NCBI RefSeq assembly: GCF_003318235.1
Contig: NZ_QOCG01000002.1
Span: forward strand, 1 to 64,000
Length of the DNA stretch: 64,000 nt
Source: Loktanella sp. D2R18
GTDB taxonomy: Bacteria; Pseudomonadota; Alphaproteobacteria; Rhodobacterales; Rhodobacteraceae
Reading direction: 5' to 3'
The notes beneath the pieces were generated by a model. It did no database searches, was not told the origin of the DNA, and saw only the letters and a list, made by a program, of their open reading frames with translations. Position numbers and translations under genes: made by a program. Positions within the stretch are counted from its first letter, which is position 1, and every line of letters begins with the position of its first letter. Of this stretch, positions 26,278-36,294 are shown in pieces.

Positions 26278-26927
26278 AACAGTTGATTAAGATTGGCGCG
26301 GTACTTGGCGCGTTTCTGGGGGTGGCATCTTGTGGCGAACAGGGTGCAAGCGGCATTGGTGCGCGCGTCGCAGGCTTGGTCACGGGCCAAGATGCTGCGG
26401 CTGCCGCGCCCGCAAATGCGCTTGTGCCAGCGACAGAAATGCAGGCGAATCCGGGCAAATATGTACGCTTAAATATCCGTGACCAAGGGGCGTGGTCGTC
26501 GCTCGTGCAGGCTGGGCAGAACGGCAACCGCACCACTTGGATTGGGCAAAGCAATGTCAGCGTGACATTCGAAAACGGTCTGGTCGCTGCTACCCGTGGG
26601 CTACCGCGTGATTTAATGGGCGCAGAAGTGGCGCAATCTTGGGCAGCGATCAGAAGCGGCGGTGGAACCGCAGAGCGGCGACAGGATTACATCACCGATC
26701 AAGACGGCATATCCTCAGAACTGTTGCAATGTAGCATCGTTTCCGAGGGAACTGAGACTTTCACCCGCGCGGAAGTCGCGATCAATGCCACGCGTTTCAA
26801 AGAAACCTGCACCGGAGAAAACTTTACATTTTCCAACATTTATTGGGTAAATCGGCAAGGAAAAGTCGTGCGAAGCCTGCAAGCGGTCTCTCCTGACGCG
26901 GGCTATCTGCAAATCGACGTATTTTGA
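26274..26927 (+). CDS. yjbF: YjbF-family lipoprotein (exopolysaccharide cluster)
   Basis: This 217-residue protein has a lipoprotein signal with Cys at about residue 20 (GVASCGEQ). The mature part matches YjbF/GfcB: GLVAATRGLPRDLMGAEVAQ and a late RAEVAINATRFKETCTG. Its partner YjbH is encoded immediately upstream with overlapping start and stop codons. It is expected at the outer membrane, lipid-anchored, with a role in polysaccharide export or secretion. The C-terminal aromatic segment ends GYLQIDVF. Confidence 0.87.
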   Translation: MKQLIKIGAVLGAFLGVASCGEQGASGIGARVAGLVTGQDAAAAAPANALVPATEMQANPGKYVRLNIRDQGAWSSLVQAGQNGNRTTWIGQSNVSVTFENGLVAATRGLPRDLMGAEVAQSWAAIRSGGGTAERRQDYITDQDGISSELLQCSIVSEGTETFTRAEVAINATRFKETCTGENFTFSNIYWVNRQGKVVRSLQAVSPDAGYLQIDVF

Positions 26928-27030
26928 TCTGCAGCAAACCACTTGGATTTCGCGATACGCCCTGATTTAATGGGCCAATGTGGATCGCCACGAAGTGGCA
27001 GACCACCCGTGCATTAATTGGAGTACCGAC

Positions 27031-27240
27031 ATGCGCCTTACAACTACTTTCGCCGCCACAGCTGCATTGGCTGTTTCCGCTGTTTCTGCAAACGCTGGCG
27101 GCATGTCCGAACCAGTCATGGATGCGCCTGTTGTTATGGTTGAAGAACCAGCACCAGCCGGCTCTTCTATCAGCAGCACATACATCGTTGTTGGTGTTAT
27201 TGCTGCTCTGCTGATCGCAGCAGCTGCATCAGAAGACTAA
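27031..27240 (+). CDS. Small secreted or membrane protein, possible YjbE-like companion
   Basis: This 69-residue protein has a signal peptide (MRLTTTFAATAALAVSAVSA, cleavage near NA-GG), a short Pro-rich linker (EEPAPAGSS) and a hydrophobic C-terminal helix (IVVGVIAALLIAAAAS). Size, composition and position after yjbHF recall the small secreted YjbE of enterobacteria, but residue identity was not established. The ribosome site GGAGTACCGA before ATG 27031 repeats the string before yjbH, suggesting shared control of expression. A strong terminator follows. Confidence 0.65.
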   Translation: MRLTTTFAATAALAVSAVSANAGGMSEPVMDAPVVMVEEPAPAGSSISSTYIVVGVIAALLIAAAASED

Positions 27241-27263
27241 ATCTTGATCGTAAGATCTTGATG

Positions 27264-27292
27264 AAAGGCAGGCCTTTGGGCCTGCCTTTTTC
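27264..27292. terminator. Bidirectional terminator after the yjbH cluster and holA
   Basis: AAAGGCAGGC, a 6-base loop and GCCTGCCTTT are followed by TT. It lies between the plus-strand small protein and the minus-strand holA stop. Confidence 0.88.
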
Positions 27293-27294
27293 GT

Positions 27295-28317
27295 TTAGCG
27301 ACGCGCCATCATTGCAAGCCGCAAAAGTGCGCGTTCCATCAAGGGCCCTTGCGGCGCAGAGCTGGCCGAACGTAGTTGTAGATCCACATCCGTCAGCGCG
27401 GTGAGTGCTCGTTCCAACCTAGGCCGCCCCCAATGGCTGGCTTGACGGACGATTTTATCACGTCTTGGACCAAACACAGGTGGGCGCAAACGGCCAACAC
27501 CAGCCGCAGGTCCTCCGGGATCTGAGGCAGCCGCGTGCAAGCGTCTGAAATGCCGCATCGCACCAATACACAAGGTTACGGGGGTTACCCCCTGAGCGTA
27601 CAGACTGCTGAGAACAGGGCCAAGCTTATCCGCATGGCCAAGCGCCACGACCTCGAGCACATCGTCGACATCAACCTCGGCTGACTGTGGGGCGTTCAAT
27701 GTAACCTCAGCCACGGTAAGCGGAGTATCGTCACCTTGTTTATATAGGCTTACCTTTTCCAAAGTTTGCCTGAAATCGCCGGGTTCTAGTGACGACGCCA
27801 GTGCCATCAGCGCATCCATCACATCGCGTTCAGGTTGGGCGACGCCCGCCTGTTTGAGTCCCGATTCAATATCCGCCATCGATGGCGGATCATCGTAAAT
27901 CCCAATCGCCATTGCGTTGCGGTGGTTTTCGAACAATTTGCGTAGGGTGGATTTTGCGGTCAGCTGCGATGCGGTCACAACAATCTGTGCGTCGCCCGGT
28001 TTCCAATCCACTAAGGCAGATGTAATCGCCTTAGCCGCTGTATCTGTAGCATCTTCGACAAAGGCGACGCGGTGACCGGGGAAAAAACCTTGAGCTTTGA
28101 CGGCGTCATCTAGCAGCGCGGGATCTTTGCGCAGATCAGCGGCGGCCATACGCGTGAGCCGCATTTCTTCTTCGCCCGATGGTCCAACGAGGGCGGCAAT
28201 TGCTTGTTGGCGTTTTTCAGCGACACGCATTGGGTCTGCACCAAAAATCAACAGGCCCGCGTGGGTCGCATCGGGTTTGCGGCAATAGGCTGTGGCCGCG
28301 GCACCCGCCAGTTTCAT
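27295..28317 (-). CDS. holA: DNA polymerase III subunit delta
   Basis: This 340-residue protein matches the clamp-loader delta subunit that opens the beta clamp. Typical parts are LLIFGADPMRVAEKRQQAI near the start, FFPGHRVAFVEDATD, VVTASQLTAKSTLRKLFEN and the C-terminal collar region with RPPVFGPRRDKIVRQA and LERALTALTDVDLQLRS. The Walker A site of AAA+ ATPases is degenerate, as is usual for delta. It overlaps lptE by 4 bp, and holA-lptE-leuS is a common run in Rhodobacterales. Confidence 0.95.
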   Translation of the reverse strand: MKLAGAAATAYCRKPDATHAGLLIFGADPMRVAEKRQQAIAALVGPSGEEEMRLTRMAAADLRKDPALLDDAVKAQGFFPGHRVAFVEDATDTAAKAITSALVDWKPGDAQIVVTASQLTAKSTLRKLFENHRNAMAIGIYDDPPSMADIESGLKQAGVAQPERDVMDALMALASSLEPGDFRQTLEKVSLYKQGDDTPLTVAEVTLNAPQSAEVDVDDVLEVVALGHADKLGPVLSSLYAQGVTPVTLCIGAMRHFRRLHAAASDPGGPAAGVGRLRPPVFGPRRDKIVRQASHWGRPRLERALTALTDVDLQLRSASSAPQGPLMERALLRLAMMARR

Positions 28318-28799
28318 GGTGCCAGCTTTGGGGTAAGGATCAAAAGCCGATCCGCGATCATGTCTGCAAGTATCACAGAAAGCCGCGCCGCGGCATCTGT
28401 TTCTGCAGCTTGTGTGGCTGTCGTTGACCCGGTCGCGGAATAGCTAGTGAAACTATCGACCTCGCCGCTTTCCAGCTGATCGCCCGTCGCGCTGTCTTTG
28501 AGCGTCCAGCGGGCCGTTCCTGTCAGGTTATACCGCGTTGTGTCGCCGTCGTCGGAAATTGCGGCGCTTCGGCGTCCTTGGGTCTGTGTAACGCGCAACA
28601 CATAGCGCGGCACAGACGGTTTCCCAAGCCGCTGTTCAAGCTGCACACGCATCCGGTAACCCGCGACACTGTCATCAGTTTCAAATGCAATCGTATCGCG
28701 TAATCCGGTTCCATCCCCGTAGACAGGCACAAAGCCGCAGCCGCCCAAGGCGAGAAGCCCCAGAATAGCAAGGCGACGAGATGGTAATTTAGATGACAA
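28314..28799 (-). CDS. lptE: LPS assembly lipoprotein LptE
   Basis: This 161-residue lipoprotein has a signal and lipobox ([12 protein letters not shown]; Cys about residue 22). The mature part is a small alpha/beta domain with [20 protein letters not shown] and [16 protein letters not shown]. LptE plugs the LptD barrel during transport of lipopolysaccharide to the outer surface. It overlaps the end of leuS by 11 bp and the start of holA by 4 bp, so all three are translationally linked. Confidence 0.93.
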   Translation of the reverse strand: MSSKLPSRRLAILGLLALGGCGFVPVYGDGTGLRDTIAFETDDSVAGYRMRVQLEQRLGKPSVPRYVLRVTQTQGRRSAAISDDGDTTRYNLTGTARWTLKDSATGDQLESGEVDSFTSYSATGSTTATQAAETDAAARLSVILADMIADRLLILTPKLAP

Positions 28800-31317
28800 T
28801 GTTCACAATCCGCCCCGGTACGATGATTAGTTTTTTGGGTGTGCCGCCGTCCAATGCTTTTTGTACGGCGTTGTGATCCATGACGATGGTTTCAATCGCG
28901 TCTTTACTCGCGTCCGCTGCGACCTGAATTTCACCGCGCCGTTTGCCGTTAATCTGGATCGGCATGGTAAGGGTATCTTCCACCAACATGGCGTCGTCTG
29001 CAACAGGCCAAGGGGCTGTCGCGATCAAACCTGTTCCACCCAGCATAGCCCAGATTTCCTCGGACAGGTGCGGGGTCATCGGCGACATAAGTTGCGCCAA
29101 GATACGCATGGCTTCAGATTTGGCAGCCTTACTCGCCTTGGATTTCGACAGAACGGCGGTAAATCCGTAAAGTTTAGCAATCGCGGCGTTAAATCCAAAG
29201 GTTTCGACGCCCATGGTTACATCGTGAATTGCCTTATGCGCGGCGCGCAACAGATCGTCGTCGCCGGTGCCAGCAGCATCGTCCATCGCAGCAATGTCAC
29301 CCGCAATACGGAACACGCGCGACAAGTGTTTATGTGTGGCTTCAGCGCCTGACGCCGTCCATTCAACGTCCCGTTCTGGCGGGCTGTCGGATAGTACAAA
29401 CCAGCGCGCCGTATCGGCACCGAATTTCGCCAAGATATCATCTGGATCGACGACGTTCTTTTTCGATTTGGACATTTTGGCGGATGGGATGATCTCAACT
29501 TCGGTGCCATCTGCCAGCTTCCCATCAGTGACATCCTCAGGGAAATGATAGGTTGGACGGCCATCATTGCCGATGGTTTGGTAGATCTCGTGCGTCACCA
29601 TGCCTTGGGTAAATAGCGCGTTGAACGGCTCAATCGCGCTGTCAGGCAGGTGCCCCGTGATGTTCATCGCGCGCGCAAAGAAGCGGCTATAAAGCAGGTG
29701 CAAAATCGCATGTTCGATCCCGCCGATATATTGGTCGACGTTCATCCAATACGCAGCATCTTCGGCATTGGTCGGCGTATCCGCATTGGGCGATGTGAAG
29801 CGGGCGTAATACCAGCTAGAATCCACGAATGTATCCATTGTGTCGGTTTCACGCAGCGCGGGTTTGCCGCACGCCGGGCAGGTGCAGTTGCGCCATGTCG
29901 GGTGGCGGTCAAGCGGGTTGCCGGGGATGTCAAACGTCACATCATAAGGCAGCTCAATTGGTAGGTTTTCTTTCTTTTCGGGAACAGCGCCGCAATCCTC
30001 ACAATGCACAATCGGGATGGGTGCACCCCAGTACCGCTGGCGGGACAGACCCCAATCACGCAGGCGGAATTTTGTGACACCAGCGCCGATGCCGTTTGTT
30101 TCGCAATAGGCGATGGCAGCGTTGACCGCGTCGTCACCGGTTTGCACGGTTTCGCCAGAAAATCCTTTGACGTAGGTGACCGTTTCAGATTTCGTGGGGG
30201 TATAGGCCTCGGTCAGGGCCGTGTCGGCATCTGCGTCTGGCAGGAATGTCGCGGTGATTGGCAGACCATATTTTGTCGCAAAGTCAAAATCGCGTTGATC
30301 ATGCGCGGGGCAGCCAAAGATCGCGCCGGTGCCGTAATCCATCAAAATGAAGTTTGCGATGTAGACGGGCAGTTCAGATCCGTCAAGCGGGTGCTTCACG
30401 GTCAGCCCAGTATCATATCCTAGCTTTTCGGCCTTTTCGATGGCTTCAGCCGTGGTGCCGCCTTTGCGGCATTCGGTGCAGAACGCCGCGACTTTGTCGT
30501 CTTTGGCTTCCAACTCTTTTGCCAACGGGTGGTCAGGCGAAACACCAACAAAGGACGCGCCCAACAGCGTGTCGGGGCGGGTGGTGTAAACCTCAATCTT
30601 GCCGCCATCGGTGCGTTCAAACGCGAATTGCAGACCGCGTGACTTGCCGATCCAGTTGGCTTGCATCAATTTGACCTTGGCGGGCCAGTCATCAAGGCTA
30701 TTAATTGCCGATAGCAATTCTTCGGAATGGTCGCTGATCTTAAAGAACCATTGCACGAGTTCACGGCGTTCAACCTCTGCGCCGGATCGCCAGCCCTTGC
30801 CGTCGATGACCTGCTCGTTCGCCAGAACGGTCATGTCGATTGGGTCCCAGTTCACCACGGCCTTTTTGCGGTAGATCAGGCCCTTTGCCAGAAAATCAAT
30901 GAACAAGGCTTGTTGCTGGCCGTAGTATTCGGGATCACAGGTCGCAAATTCGCGGGTCCAGTCGATGGACAGGCCCAGTGGTTTCATCTGCGCCTTCATG
31001 TCGGCGATGTTGTTGTAGGTCCAGTCCTTGGGGTGACCACCCGATGCCATTGCGGCATTTTCGGCAGGCATCCCAAAGGCGTCCCAGCCCATTGGGTGCA
31101 ACACGTTGTGCCCTGTTGCCAGCTTGTAGCGCGCAATCACATCACCCATCGTGTAGTTGCGCACGTGGCCCATGTGGATGCGGCCTGATGGATATGGGAA
31201 CATCTCTAGCACGTAGTATTTTGGCTTATCTTCGCTGCGCACAGCCAGAAACGTCTGGGCGTCAGCCCACGCAGATTGCCATTTCGCTTCGATATCGGCT
31301 GGCGTGTAGGATGTCAT
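28789..31317 (-). CDS. leuS: Leucyl-tRNA synthetase
   Basis: This 842-residue class I synthetase charges tRNA-Leu. The HIGH-type motif is in [19 protein letters not shown] and the KMSKS motif in [16 protein letters not shown]. The editing domain (residues about 220-420) includes [20 protein letters not shown] and AVPAHDQRD-like [15 protein letters not shown]-terminal zinc-free domain ends [13 protein letters not shown]. Length is normal. The ATG 31317 follows the DUF3576 gene by about 78 bp. Confidence 0.98.
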   Translation of the reverse strand: MTSYTPADIEAKWQSAWADAQTFLAVRSEDKPKYYVLEMFPYPSGRIHMGHVRNYTMGDVIARYKLATGHNVLHPMGWDAFGMPAENAAMASGGHPKDWTYNNIADMKAQMKPLGLSIDWTREFATCDPEYYGQQQALFIDFLAKGLIYRKKAVVNWDPIDMTVLANEQVIDGKGWRSGAEVERRELVQWFFKISDHSEELLSAINSLDDWPAKVKLMQANWIGKSRGLQFAFERTDGGKIEVYTTRPDTLLGASFVGVSPDHPLAKELEAKDDKVAAFCTECRKGGTTAEAIEKAEKLGYDTGLTVKHPLDGSELPVYIANFILMDYGTGAIFGCPAHDQRDFDFATKYGLPITATFLPDADADTALTEAYTPTKSETVTYVKGFSGETVQTGDDAVNAAIAYCETNGIGAGVTKFRLRDWGLSRQRYWGAPIPIVHCEDCGAVPEKKENLPIELPYDVTFDIPGNPLDRHPTWRNCTCPACGKPALRETDTMDTFVDSSWYYARFTSPNADTPTNAEDAAYWMNVDQYIGGIEHAILHLLYSRFFARAMNITGHLPDSAIEPFNALFTQGMVTHEIYQTIGNDGRPTYHFPEDVTDGKLADGTEVEIIPSAKMSKSKKNVVDPDDILAKFGADTARWFVLSDSPPERDVEWTASGAEATHKHLSRVFRIAGDIAAMDDAAGTGDDDLLRAAHKAIHDVTMGVETFGFNAAIAKLYGFTAVLSKSKASKAAKSEAMRILAQLMSPMTPHLSEEIWAMLGGTGLIATAPWPVADDAMLVEDTLTMPIQINGKRRGEIQVAADASKDAIETIVMDHNAVQKALDGGTPKKLIIVPGRIVNIVI

Positions 31318-31394
31318 CGGTAGGGTCTTTCAAGAATGCAAACGCCGGGCGAAAGGGCCCGGCGCATTTGATAATCGGGCGATATGCCGAGGGG

Positions 31395-31790
31395 TTAAAG
31401 CCCGCCGTCAGCAATACGAAGTTGTCGGGCGCGCGATAGAATCGCATCCTCGACTGCGGTTTGGGTTTCAATGGATACGGGGCCACGGCTTGTTTGTAGG
31501 GCGATCTGCAACGACCGGGCATCAAGTGCGGGATCAATCACACGAATCGTGGCGCGGTAAGCTGTGCCACCGCCAGGTGGGGTGCCAAATCCGGTTGAGA
31601 TCACGCCAGTGAACGGGTCCGCGGATTGCACGGGCAGAAAATCCAGTACATCTAGCGATGCCGCCCAAATATAGCGGTTCACCGCAACGTTTTCCGCGCC
31701 GCGTGGGGTTGGGGTGGCAACAGAGCCACCGCAAGACGCGAGGGTTCCGATCAACAGGGCCGTCATCCCTGCGCGCATAAGTGTAATCAT
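31395..31790 (-). CDS. DUF3576 lipoprotein
   Basis: This protein of about 131 residues has a signal with lipobox LIGTLASCGG. The mature domain (VNRYIWAASLDVLDFLPVQS, FGTPPGGGTAYRATI, VEDAILSRARQLR) is typical of DUF3576, widespread in alphaproteobacteria just upstream of leuS. Function is unknown; an outer-membrane lipid anchor is inferred. ATG 31790 is preferred; an in-frame TTG at 31799 and ATG at 31778 are alternatives and the ribosome site is weak for each. Confidence 0.85.
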   Translation of the reverse strand: MITLMRAGMTALLIGTLASCGGSVATPTPRGAENVAVNRYIWAASLDVLDFLPVQSADPFTGVISTGFGTPPGGGTAYRATIRVIDPALDARSLQIALQTSRGPVSIETQTAVEDAILSRARQLRIADGGL

Positions 31791-31902
31791 CGACGTCAAA
31801 CCATTTCCCCTTTGCCGGGATACTTTGTCATTGACGAAATATGTAGCGAAGGGCGGGGCGGGTCACAAGCAATTATGCGCAAATCCACACCCCACAAACG
31901 CA

Positions 31903-31930
31903 AAGAGCGACCCAAAAGGGCCGCTCTCGC
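31903..31930 (-). terminator. Terminator after the porin gene
   Basis: On the minus strand AGAGCG-G-CCC, TTTT loop and GGG-T-CGCTCT form a hairpin followed by TTGCG. The T run is short. Confidence 0.7.
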
Positions 31931-31952
31931 TTAAGTTGGACGTTAGCTTCGC

Positions 31953-33137
31953 TTAGAAAGTGAAGTTAATTTCAACTGTTGCGCCTTCTTGGTATTCGTT
32001 AGTACCGATTTCGTCTTCCCAGTCGCTGTCATTATCTTCAGCATAAGAAATCAGAAGATCTGCGCCGCCACCGAGGTCGTATGTACCTGCGACGTAGTAG
32101 TCTTCGTCACCTTCGTTGTCGTTCAGGACGCCAGCGAAGACAGACATGCCGTTGCCAAGATCGTATGAGCCTTCAAGAGCCCATTTATCTGTGCCTTGGT
32201 CGTACTGGTAGTCAGCAGTAACCGAGATTGCGCCAGATGCATAAGCAACGTTCACACCGTAGTTGTCTTCGTTTGTGCCGTCATCTTCAGCAACGTAGTA
32301 AACAGTACCTGTGATTGCGTCGCTGAATGGGTAGGCAACTTTCACACCTGTAGATGTTTCGCCAGCTGACTCATCAGAAGCGTATGCAACTGTGATGTCT
32401 GCGCCACCGAATGTTGCGCTAGCTGACAGACCCCAAACTTCACCAGGGTAATAGTCAGTTTGTGACGCATAGTAGTTATAGAAACCGAAGACAAGGTCGT
32501 CGCTTTCTTCTTGGTAAGCAACAACAATTGTGAACTGACCCAGTTCAGCTGTTGCACCGAAAGAAAGTTGGTCAACAGTGTTCACACCAAAGTCTTCAAC
32601 AAGTATGCCATCGTCGGATGCAACTGTGTATGACAATGATGCGGAAACAGCACCGAATGTTACGTCGCCGCGCAGAACTGTTTCGCCGTCAACGGCTGAA
32701 AAGTAATCTGCTTCCATGTCGCCAGCAGAAACCCAGTGTGTTTCAGCAGCGAATGCTGTTTCGCCGAAGAACAGGCCGGCTGTTTCAGATTCCAATGACA
32801 GAACGTAGCTGCCAGAAGTCAAAGTTTCGCCGTTGTTGTCGTCAGCAACGTCGAAATCAAAAGTTGCAGTCGCTGTAAGACCGTTGTCCAGTTCTTCGGA
32901 CAAAGTGACGGCGATGTTTGCGTCCCAGTAGAAGCCTTCGGAGTCACCAAGTGTGTCGCCAACGAAAAGTGTTAGCAAAGTTCCTGGGCCCGTTGTTGTG
33001 GTACCCCAGAACGTCGTAGCGTTAACAACAGTCGAGTCGTTGTAGCCCAGTGTTGCTGAGCCAGAGAAAGATACTTCAGCAGCTGCCGCGCCACCAAAGG
33101 CGATCAGAGCAGTTGTTGTAAGAAGGGTGCTTTTCAT
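31953..33137 (-). CDS. Porin, acidic, outer membrane
   Basis: This 394-residue protein has a signal peptide (cleavage near GGAAAA-EVSF) and a 16-strand-type barrel pattern with alternating residues (e.g. VSFSGSATLGYNDST, TATATFDFDVADDNN) and strongly acidic loops. The last residues, VEINFTF with a terminal Phe, are the usual outer-membrane signature. It matches general porins of roseobacters. GAGGGA lies 8 bp before ATG 33137. It is a monocistronic unit: divergent neighbour on one side and terminator on the other. The acidic surface suggests a preference for cations, as inference. Confidence 0.9.
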   Translation of the reverse strand: MKSTLLTTTALIAFGGAAAAEVSFSGSATLGYNDSTVVNATTFWGTTTTGPGTLLTLFVGDTLGDSEGFYWDANIAVTLSEELDNGLTATATFDFDVADDNNGETLTSGSYVLSLESETAGLFFGETAFAAETHWVSAGDMEADYFSAVDGETVLRGDVTFGAVSASLSYTVASDDGILVEDFGVNTVDQLSFGATAELGQFTIVVAYQEESDDLVFGFYNYYASQTDYYPGEVWGLSASATFGGADITVAYASDESAGETSTGVKVAYPFSDAITGTVYYVAEDDGTNEDNYGVNVAYASGAISVTADYQYDQGTDKWALEGSYDLGNGMSVFAGVLNDNEGDEDYYVAGTYDLGGGADLLISYAEDNDSDWEDEIGTNEYQEGATVEINFTF

Positions 33138-33364
33138 GGATTTATTCCCTCGTGTTTTGCATTCCCAAGAATGCCAGTTTTCCTAGCATTGATGTGTAAC
33201 TGCGCGGTTTGGGTCTGACACTCAAGCAAATTAGAGCCTTATTTGGCGGGTTCGTGCGAAATGATGCATCAAGGACACACAGTGTTTTGGGCGGTGACAT
33301 CGCCCAGATTCCCCTTTATTTCGGCCTGAAACGTGACGTGACCCTTATTTTTCGGAGCCTTAAC

Positions 33365-34021
33365 ATGCCCCTTGCCGATATTCAGGACAAAATGCGCAAC
33401 GCTTGTGATGCCGCAGGCCGCGATTATGATGATGTGACGCTTATCGCAGTGTCCAAGGTGCAGCCCAATGAACGGGTCGCGGCGGTGCTTGACGAAGGTC
33501 ACCGAATCTTTGGCGAGAATAAGGTCCAAGAAGCGGCGGGAAAATGGCCGCGGTTTCGTGCGCAATACGAAGGCATCAAACTGCATATGATTGGGCCGCT
33601 CCAAACGAACAAAGCGCGCCAAGCGATGGAACTGGCACAGGCGATCCATACGGTTGACCGCCCTAAACTCGCCACAACGATTGCAAGGCTGGCCCAAGAT
33701 ATAGGGTCCTGCCCCGATTTATTCGTGCAGGTGAACACCGGGGAAGAGCCGCAAAAGGCCGGCGTTTTGCCGACAGAGGCGGATGCTTTCGTGGCCGAGG
33801 TGCGCGCGCTTGATCTGCCGCTTAAGGGGCTGATGTGTATTCCCCCCGTGGATGAAGAACCCGCGCTCCACTTTGCGTTGCTGGCCAAAATTGCTGCGCG
33901 TAACGGGTTATCGGGCCTGTCTATGGGGATGAGCAGCGATTTCGAACGCGCGATTGCCCTTGGGGCGACCCATATCCGCGTCGGATCTGCCATTTTCGGT
34001 GATCGTGTGCCTGCGCAATGA
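33365..34021 (+). CDS. YggS-type pyridoxal phosphate homeostasis protein
   Basis: This 218-residue protein is a one-domain PLP-binding TIM barrel. The PLP lysine is in LIAVSKVQPNE (about residue 33), with FGENKVQEAAGKW, HMIGPLQTNKA, FVQVNTGEEPQKAG and LSMGMSSDFERAI downstream. The family keeps free PLP levels safe and lacks clear catalysis. ATG 33365 fits the family N terminus; the frame upstream of it is not coding. Its stop overlaps the RluA gene start by 4 bp (ATGA). Confidence 0.95.
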   Translation: MPLADIQDKMRNACDAAGRDYDDVTLIAVSKVQPNERVAAVLDEGHRIFGENKVQEAAGKWPRFRAQYEGIKLHMIGPLQTNKARQAMELAQAIHTVDRPKLATTIARLAQDIGSCPDLFVQVNTGEEPQKAGVLPTEADAFVAEVRALDLPLKGLMCIPPVDEEPALHFALLAKIAARNGLSGLSMGMSSDFERAIALGATHIRVGSAIFGDRVPAQ

Positions 34022-34662
34022 CCGAATATAATCCACCGCAGGACCCGTTGGTCATTCTGCACGATGACCATGAGGTTGTATTAGTCGATAAACCAAGCGG
34101 GCTGTTGTCAGTACCCGGTAAAGGCGAGCATCTGGCCGACTGTCTGATGGCGCGACTCAAGGCCGTTTTCCCAACCGCGCTTTTGATCCACCGTTTGGAT
34201 CGGGATACATCTGGGGTCATGGTTTTTGCATTGACCCCACATGCGCAGCGCCACCTTGGGTTGCAGTTTGAAAAGCGGCAAACCAAGAAAACCTACGTGG
34301 CCCGTGTATGGGGAGAGATGGCGGAAAAGACTGGGACGGTGGACCTACCGCTGATCGTCGATTGGCCAAACCGCCCAAAGCAAATGGTTGACCATGAGAA
34401 TGGAAAACAAGCGGTGACCGATTGGCGCGTGCAGCGCAAAGGGAATGGCGAGACCCGCGTGCGGCTGATGCCAAAAACCGGGCGATCACACCAGCTTCGT
34501 GTGCATATGTTGGCGCTAGGGCATCCGATTTTGGGCGATCCATTTTATGCCGAAGGCCCGGCCCGAGACTATCCGCGCCTAATGCTACATTCTGAGACAT
34601 TCCAGTTTCGTCACCCCGATGGTGGACAGGGGATGCGTATCACGGCGAAGTGCCCATTTTAG
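34018..34662 (+). CDS. RluA-family pseudouridine synthase
   Basis: This 214-residue protein has the catalytic motif HRLDRDTSGVMVFA, followed by KTYVARVWG, MLPKTGRSHQLRVH-type MPKTGRSHQLRVHM and a C-terminal PRLMLHSETFQF. It modifies uridines in rRNA or tRNA; the exact target (RluA or another) cannot be assigned. It lacks an N-terminal S4 domain, consistent with a short RluA-like enzyme. It is coupled to the upstream PLP-protein gene. Confidence 0.94.
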   Translation: MTEYNPPQDPLVILHDDHEVVLVDKPSGLLSVPGKGEHLADCLMARLKAVFPTALLIHRLDRDTSGVMVFALTPHAQRHLGLQFEKRQTKKTYVARVWGEMAEKTGTVDLPLIVDWPNRPKQMVDHENGKQAVTDWRVQRKGNGETRVRLMPKTGRSHQLRVHMLALGHPILGDPFYAEGPARDYPRLMLHSETFQFRHPDGGQGMRITAKCPF

Positions 34663-34747
34663 CTGCGACAAACAGGCTCAGACCATAGCGCATTTGAATT
34701 TGCGGGCCTATATAAAAGGCAACGCAATTCAAAATAGGAGCGCACAC

Positions 34748-35395
34748 ATGGGCCTACGTATTAATGACACTATCCCTGACCTGACAGTCGAAACGGATCA
34801 CGGCACAATTTCACTGCACGATTGGATCGGCGATAGCTGGGCCGTGCTGTTTTCACACCCCAAAGACTTTACCCCTGTCTGCACGACCGAATTCGGCGCT
34901 GTCGCACAATTGGCTGACGAATGGGAAAAGCGCGGCACAAAGGTTCTGGGCATCAGCATCGATAGCGCGGAAGAGCACAAGAAATGGAAGACCGACATCG
35001 AATCCGTTGCAGGCACCAAAGCCGGCTTTCCGATCGTTGCCGATGAAAACCTCGAAATGGCCAAGGCGTTCGATATGCTGCCCGCGGAAGCCTATATGCC
35101 CGACGGTCGCACGCCAGCAGATAGTGCAACAGTCCGTGCCGTGTTCATCGTTGGTCCTGACAAGCAGCTCAAGCTGTCTATGACCTACCCGATGACCGTT
35201 GGTCGTAACTTTGCCGAAGTGCTGCGCGCGCTGGACGGTCTGCAAACCTCAGCGGGTCAAGGTGTGGCAACGCCGGCAAACTGGAACATCGGCGATGACG
35301 TGATCATCCCGACATCTGTCAGCGACGAAGATGCGAAAGAAAAATTTGGCGATTTCACAACTGTGCTACCTTACTTGCGCACAACCAAACTGTAA
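34748..35395 (+). CDS. 1-Cys peroxiredoxin (Prx6 type)
   Basis: This 215-residue protein has the peroxidatic motif HPKDFTPVCTTEFG (Cys about residue 44) and no second conserved Cys, which marks the 1-Cys Prx6 class. LGISIDSAEEHKKW and the C-terminal VATPANWNIGDDVIIP are typical. It reduces hydrogen peroxide and organic peroxides in the cytoplasm. AGGAG lies upstream of ATG 34748 and a strong terminator follows. Confidence 0.96.
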   Translation: MGLRINDTIPDLTVETDHGTISLHDWIGDSWAVLFSHPKDFTPVCTTEFGAVAQLADEWEKRGTKVLGISIDSAEEHKKWKTDIESVAGTKAGFPIVADENLEMAKAFDMLPAEAYMPDGRTPADSATVRAVFIVGPDKQLKLSMTYPMTVGRNFAEVLRALDGLQTSAGQGVATPANWNIGDDVIIPTSVSDEDAKEKFGDFTTVLPYLRTTKL

Positions 35396-35410
35396 TCCGC
35401 AGTGAATAGC

Positions 35411-35442
35411 GGGTGCAGGATACTGTCCTGCGCCCACTTTTT
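35411..35442. terminator. Bidirectional terminator
   Basis: GGG-T-GCAGGA, a 5-base loop and TCCTGC-G-CCC are followed by A-C and TTTTT. It lies between the peroxiredoxin and the convergent barrel protein. Confidence 0.82.
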
Positions 35443-35449
35443 ATGTTCG

Positions 35450-36073
35450 TTAGAAACGATAACCTAGCGAAACCCCGATATAGGGCAGGACGGTAATGTC
35501 ATCAGCATCGCCCTTAGCGTCCTGCACGTCGGTATCATCATCTACATCTTGTTGAATGGCCGAATTGTCCGCGATGATATTCAAATCAATGCCGCCGTTG
35601 AAGATGACGCCGATTTCCGAATTGAATGACCACCCACGACCGAACGCCAGATCGTAACCAGTGCTCAACATTGGTGCAATTTTGTTTTCGAACTCTGCCG
35701 TGGCAGTGACTGATTGGCTACCAAGCCCATCAATATCTGTCGTGCCTGTTAGACTAAGCTCTGTATTGGAAAAGAACAATCCGCCGGATATGCGCCAGCC
35801 GCTTTGGCCCGGATAATAGTCACCAAGAAATGCTGCCCCACCAAGGTCAAAAGTACCGGAAAAATCGCCGTCATCATTGTTTTCATCGTAGTCCAAGCTG
35901 ATCCCACCCATCAACGCACCTCTGACCCGAATGGCAGGGTTAATCTGATACGCTGCCTCTAAGTTGACCCCGAAAGTCGAGACCCCGAGGTTCACTGATG
36001 TGTCACCGACATCGCGTGCAAAGGTGGGTGTTGCAGTGCTCAGCAAGGCGCAGAATATGGGAAGGGCTTTCAT
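35450..36073 (-). CDS. Small outer-membrane beta-barrel protein
   Basis: This 207-residue protein has a signal peptide (ATPTFA-RD) and about eight amphipathic strands, e.g. TSVNLGVSTFGVNLEAAYQI, SGTFDLGGAAFLGDYYPG and a C-terminal LPYIGVSLGYRF ending in Phe, the outer-membrane signature. An acidic loop (NNDDGDFS, DDDTDVQDAKGDADD) sits between strands. ATG 36073 fits the signal; an upstream ATG at 36097 would add an unlikely N terminus. It is probably a single gene. The function (e.g. adhesin-like, transporter) is unknown. Confidence 0.78.
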   Translation of the reverse strand: MKALPIFCALLSTATPTFARDVGDTSVNLGVSTFGVNLEAAYQINPAIRVRGALMGGISLDYDENNDDGDFSGTFDLGGAAFLGDYYPGQSGWRISGGLFFSNTELSLTGTTDIDGLGSQSVTATAEFENKIAPMLSTGYDLAFGRGWSFNSEIGVIFNGGIDLNIIADNSAIQQDVDDDTDVQDAKGDADDITVLPYIGVSLGYRF

Positions 36074-36294
36074 GTATAGAGGCTCCGATATAAACATGTA
36101 CGTCGGTTTGATACGGGTGGTACCTTTACAAAAGGTGGACGAATGCTTTGCGTGTATTGCCGTATTTGGAAAATTGGGGCGAGGGGCCCCACCTAGGATG
36201 CAAATATGTGTCTATTCCTTTGATGAACCGATTAGACAGCCTAGGATTTACCGCAGCCTCGGTCTATGAATTGGGAAACGAATGAGGTGAGCCC

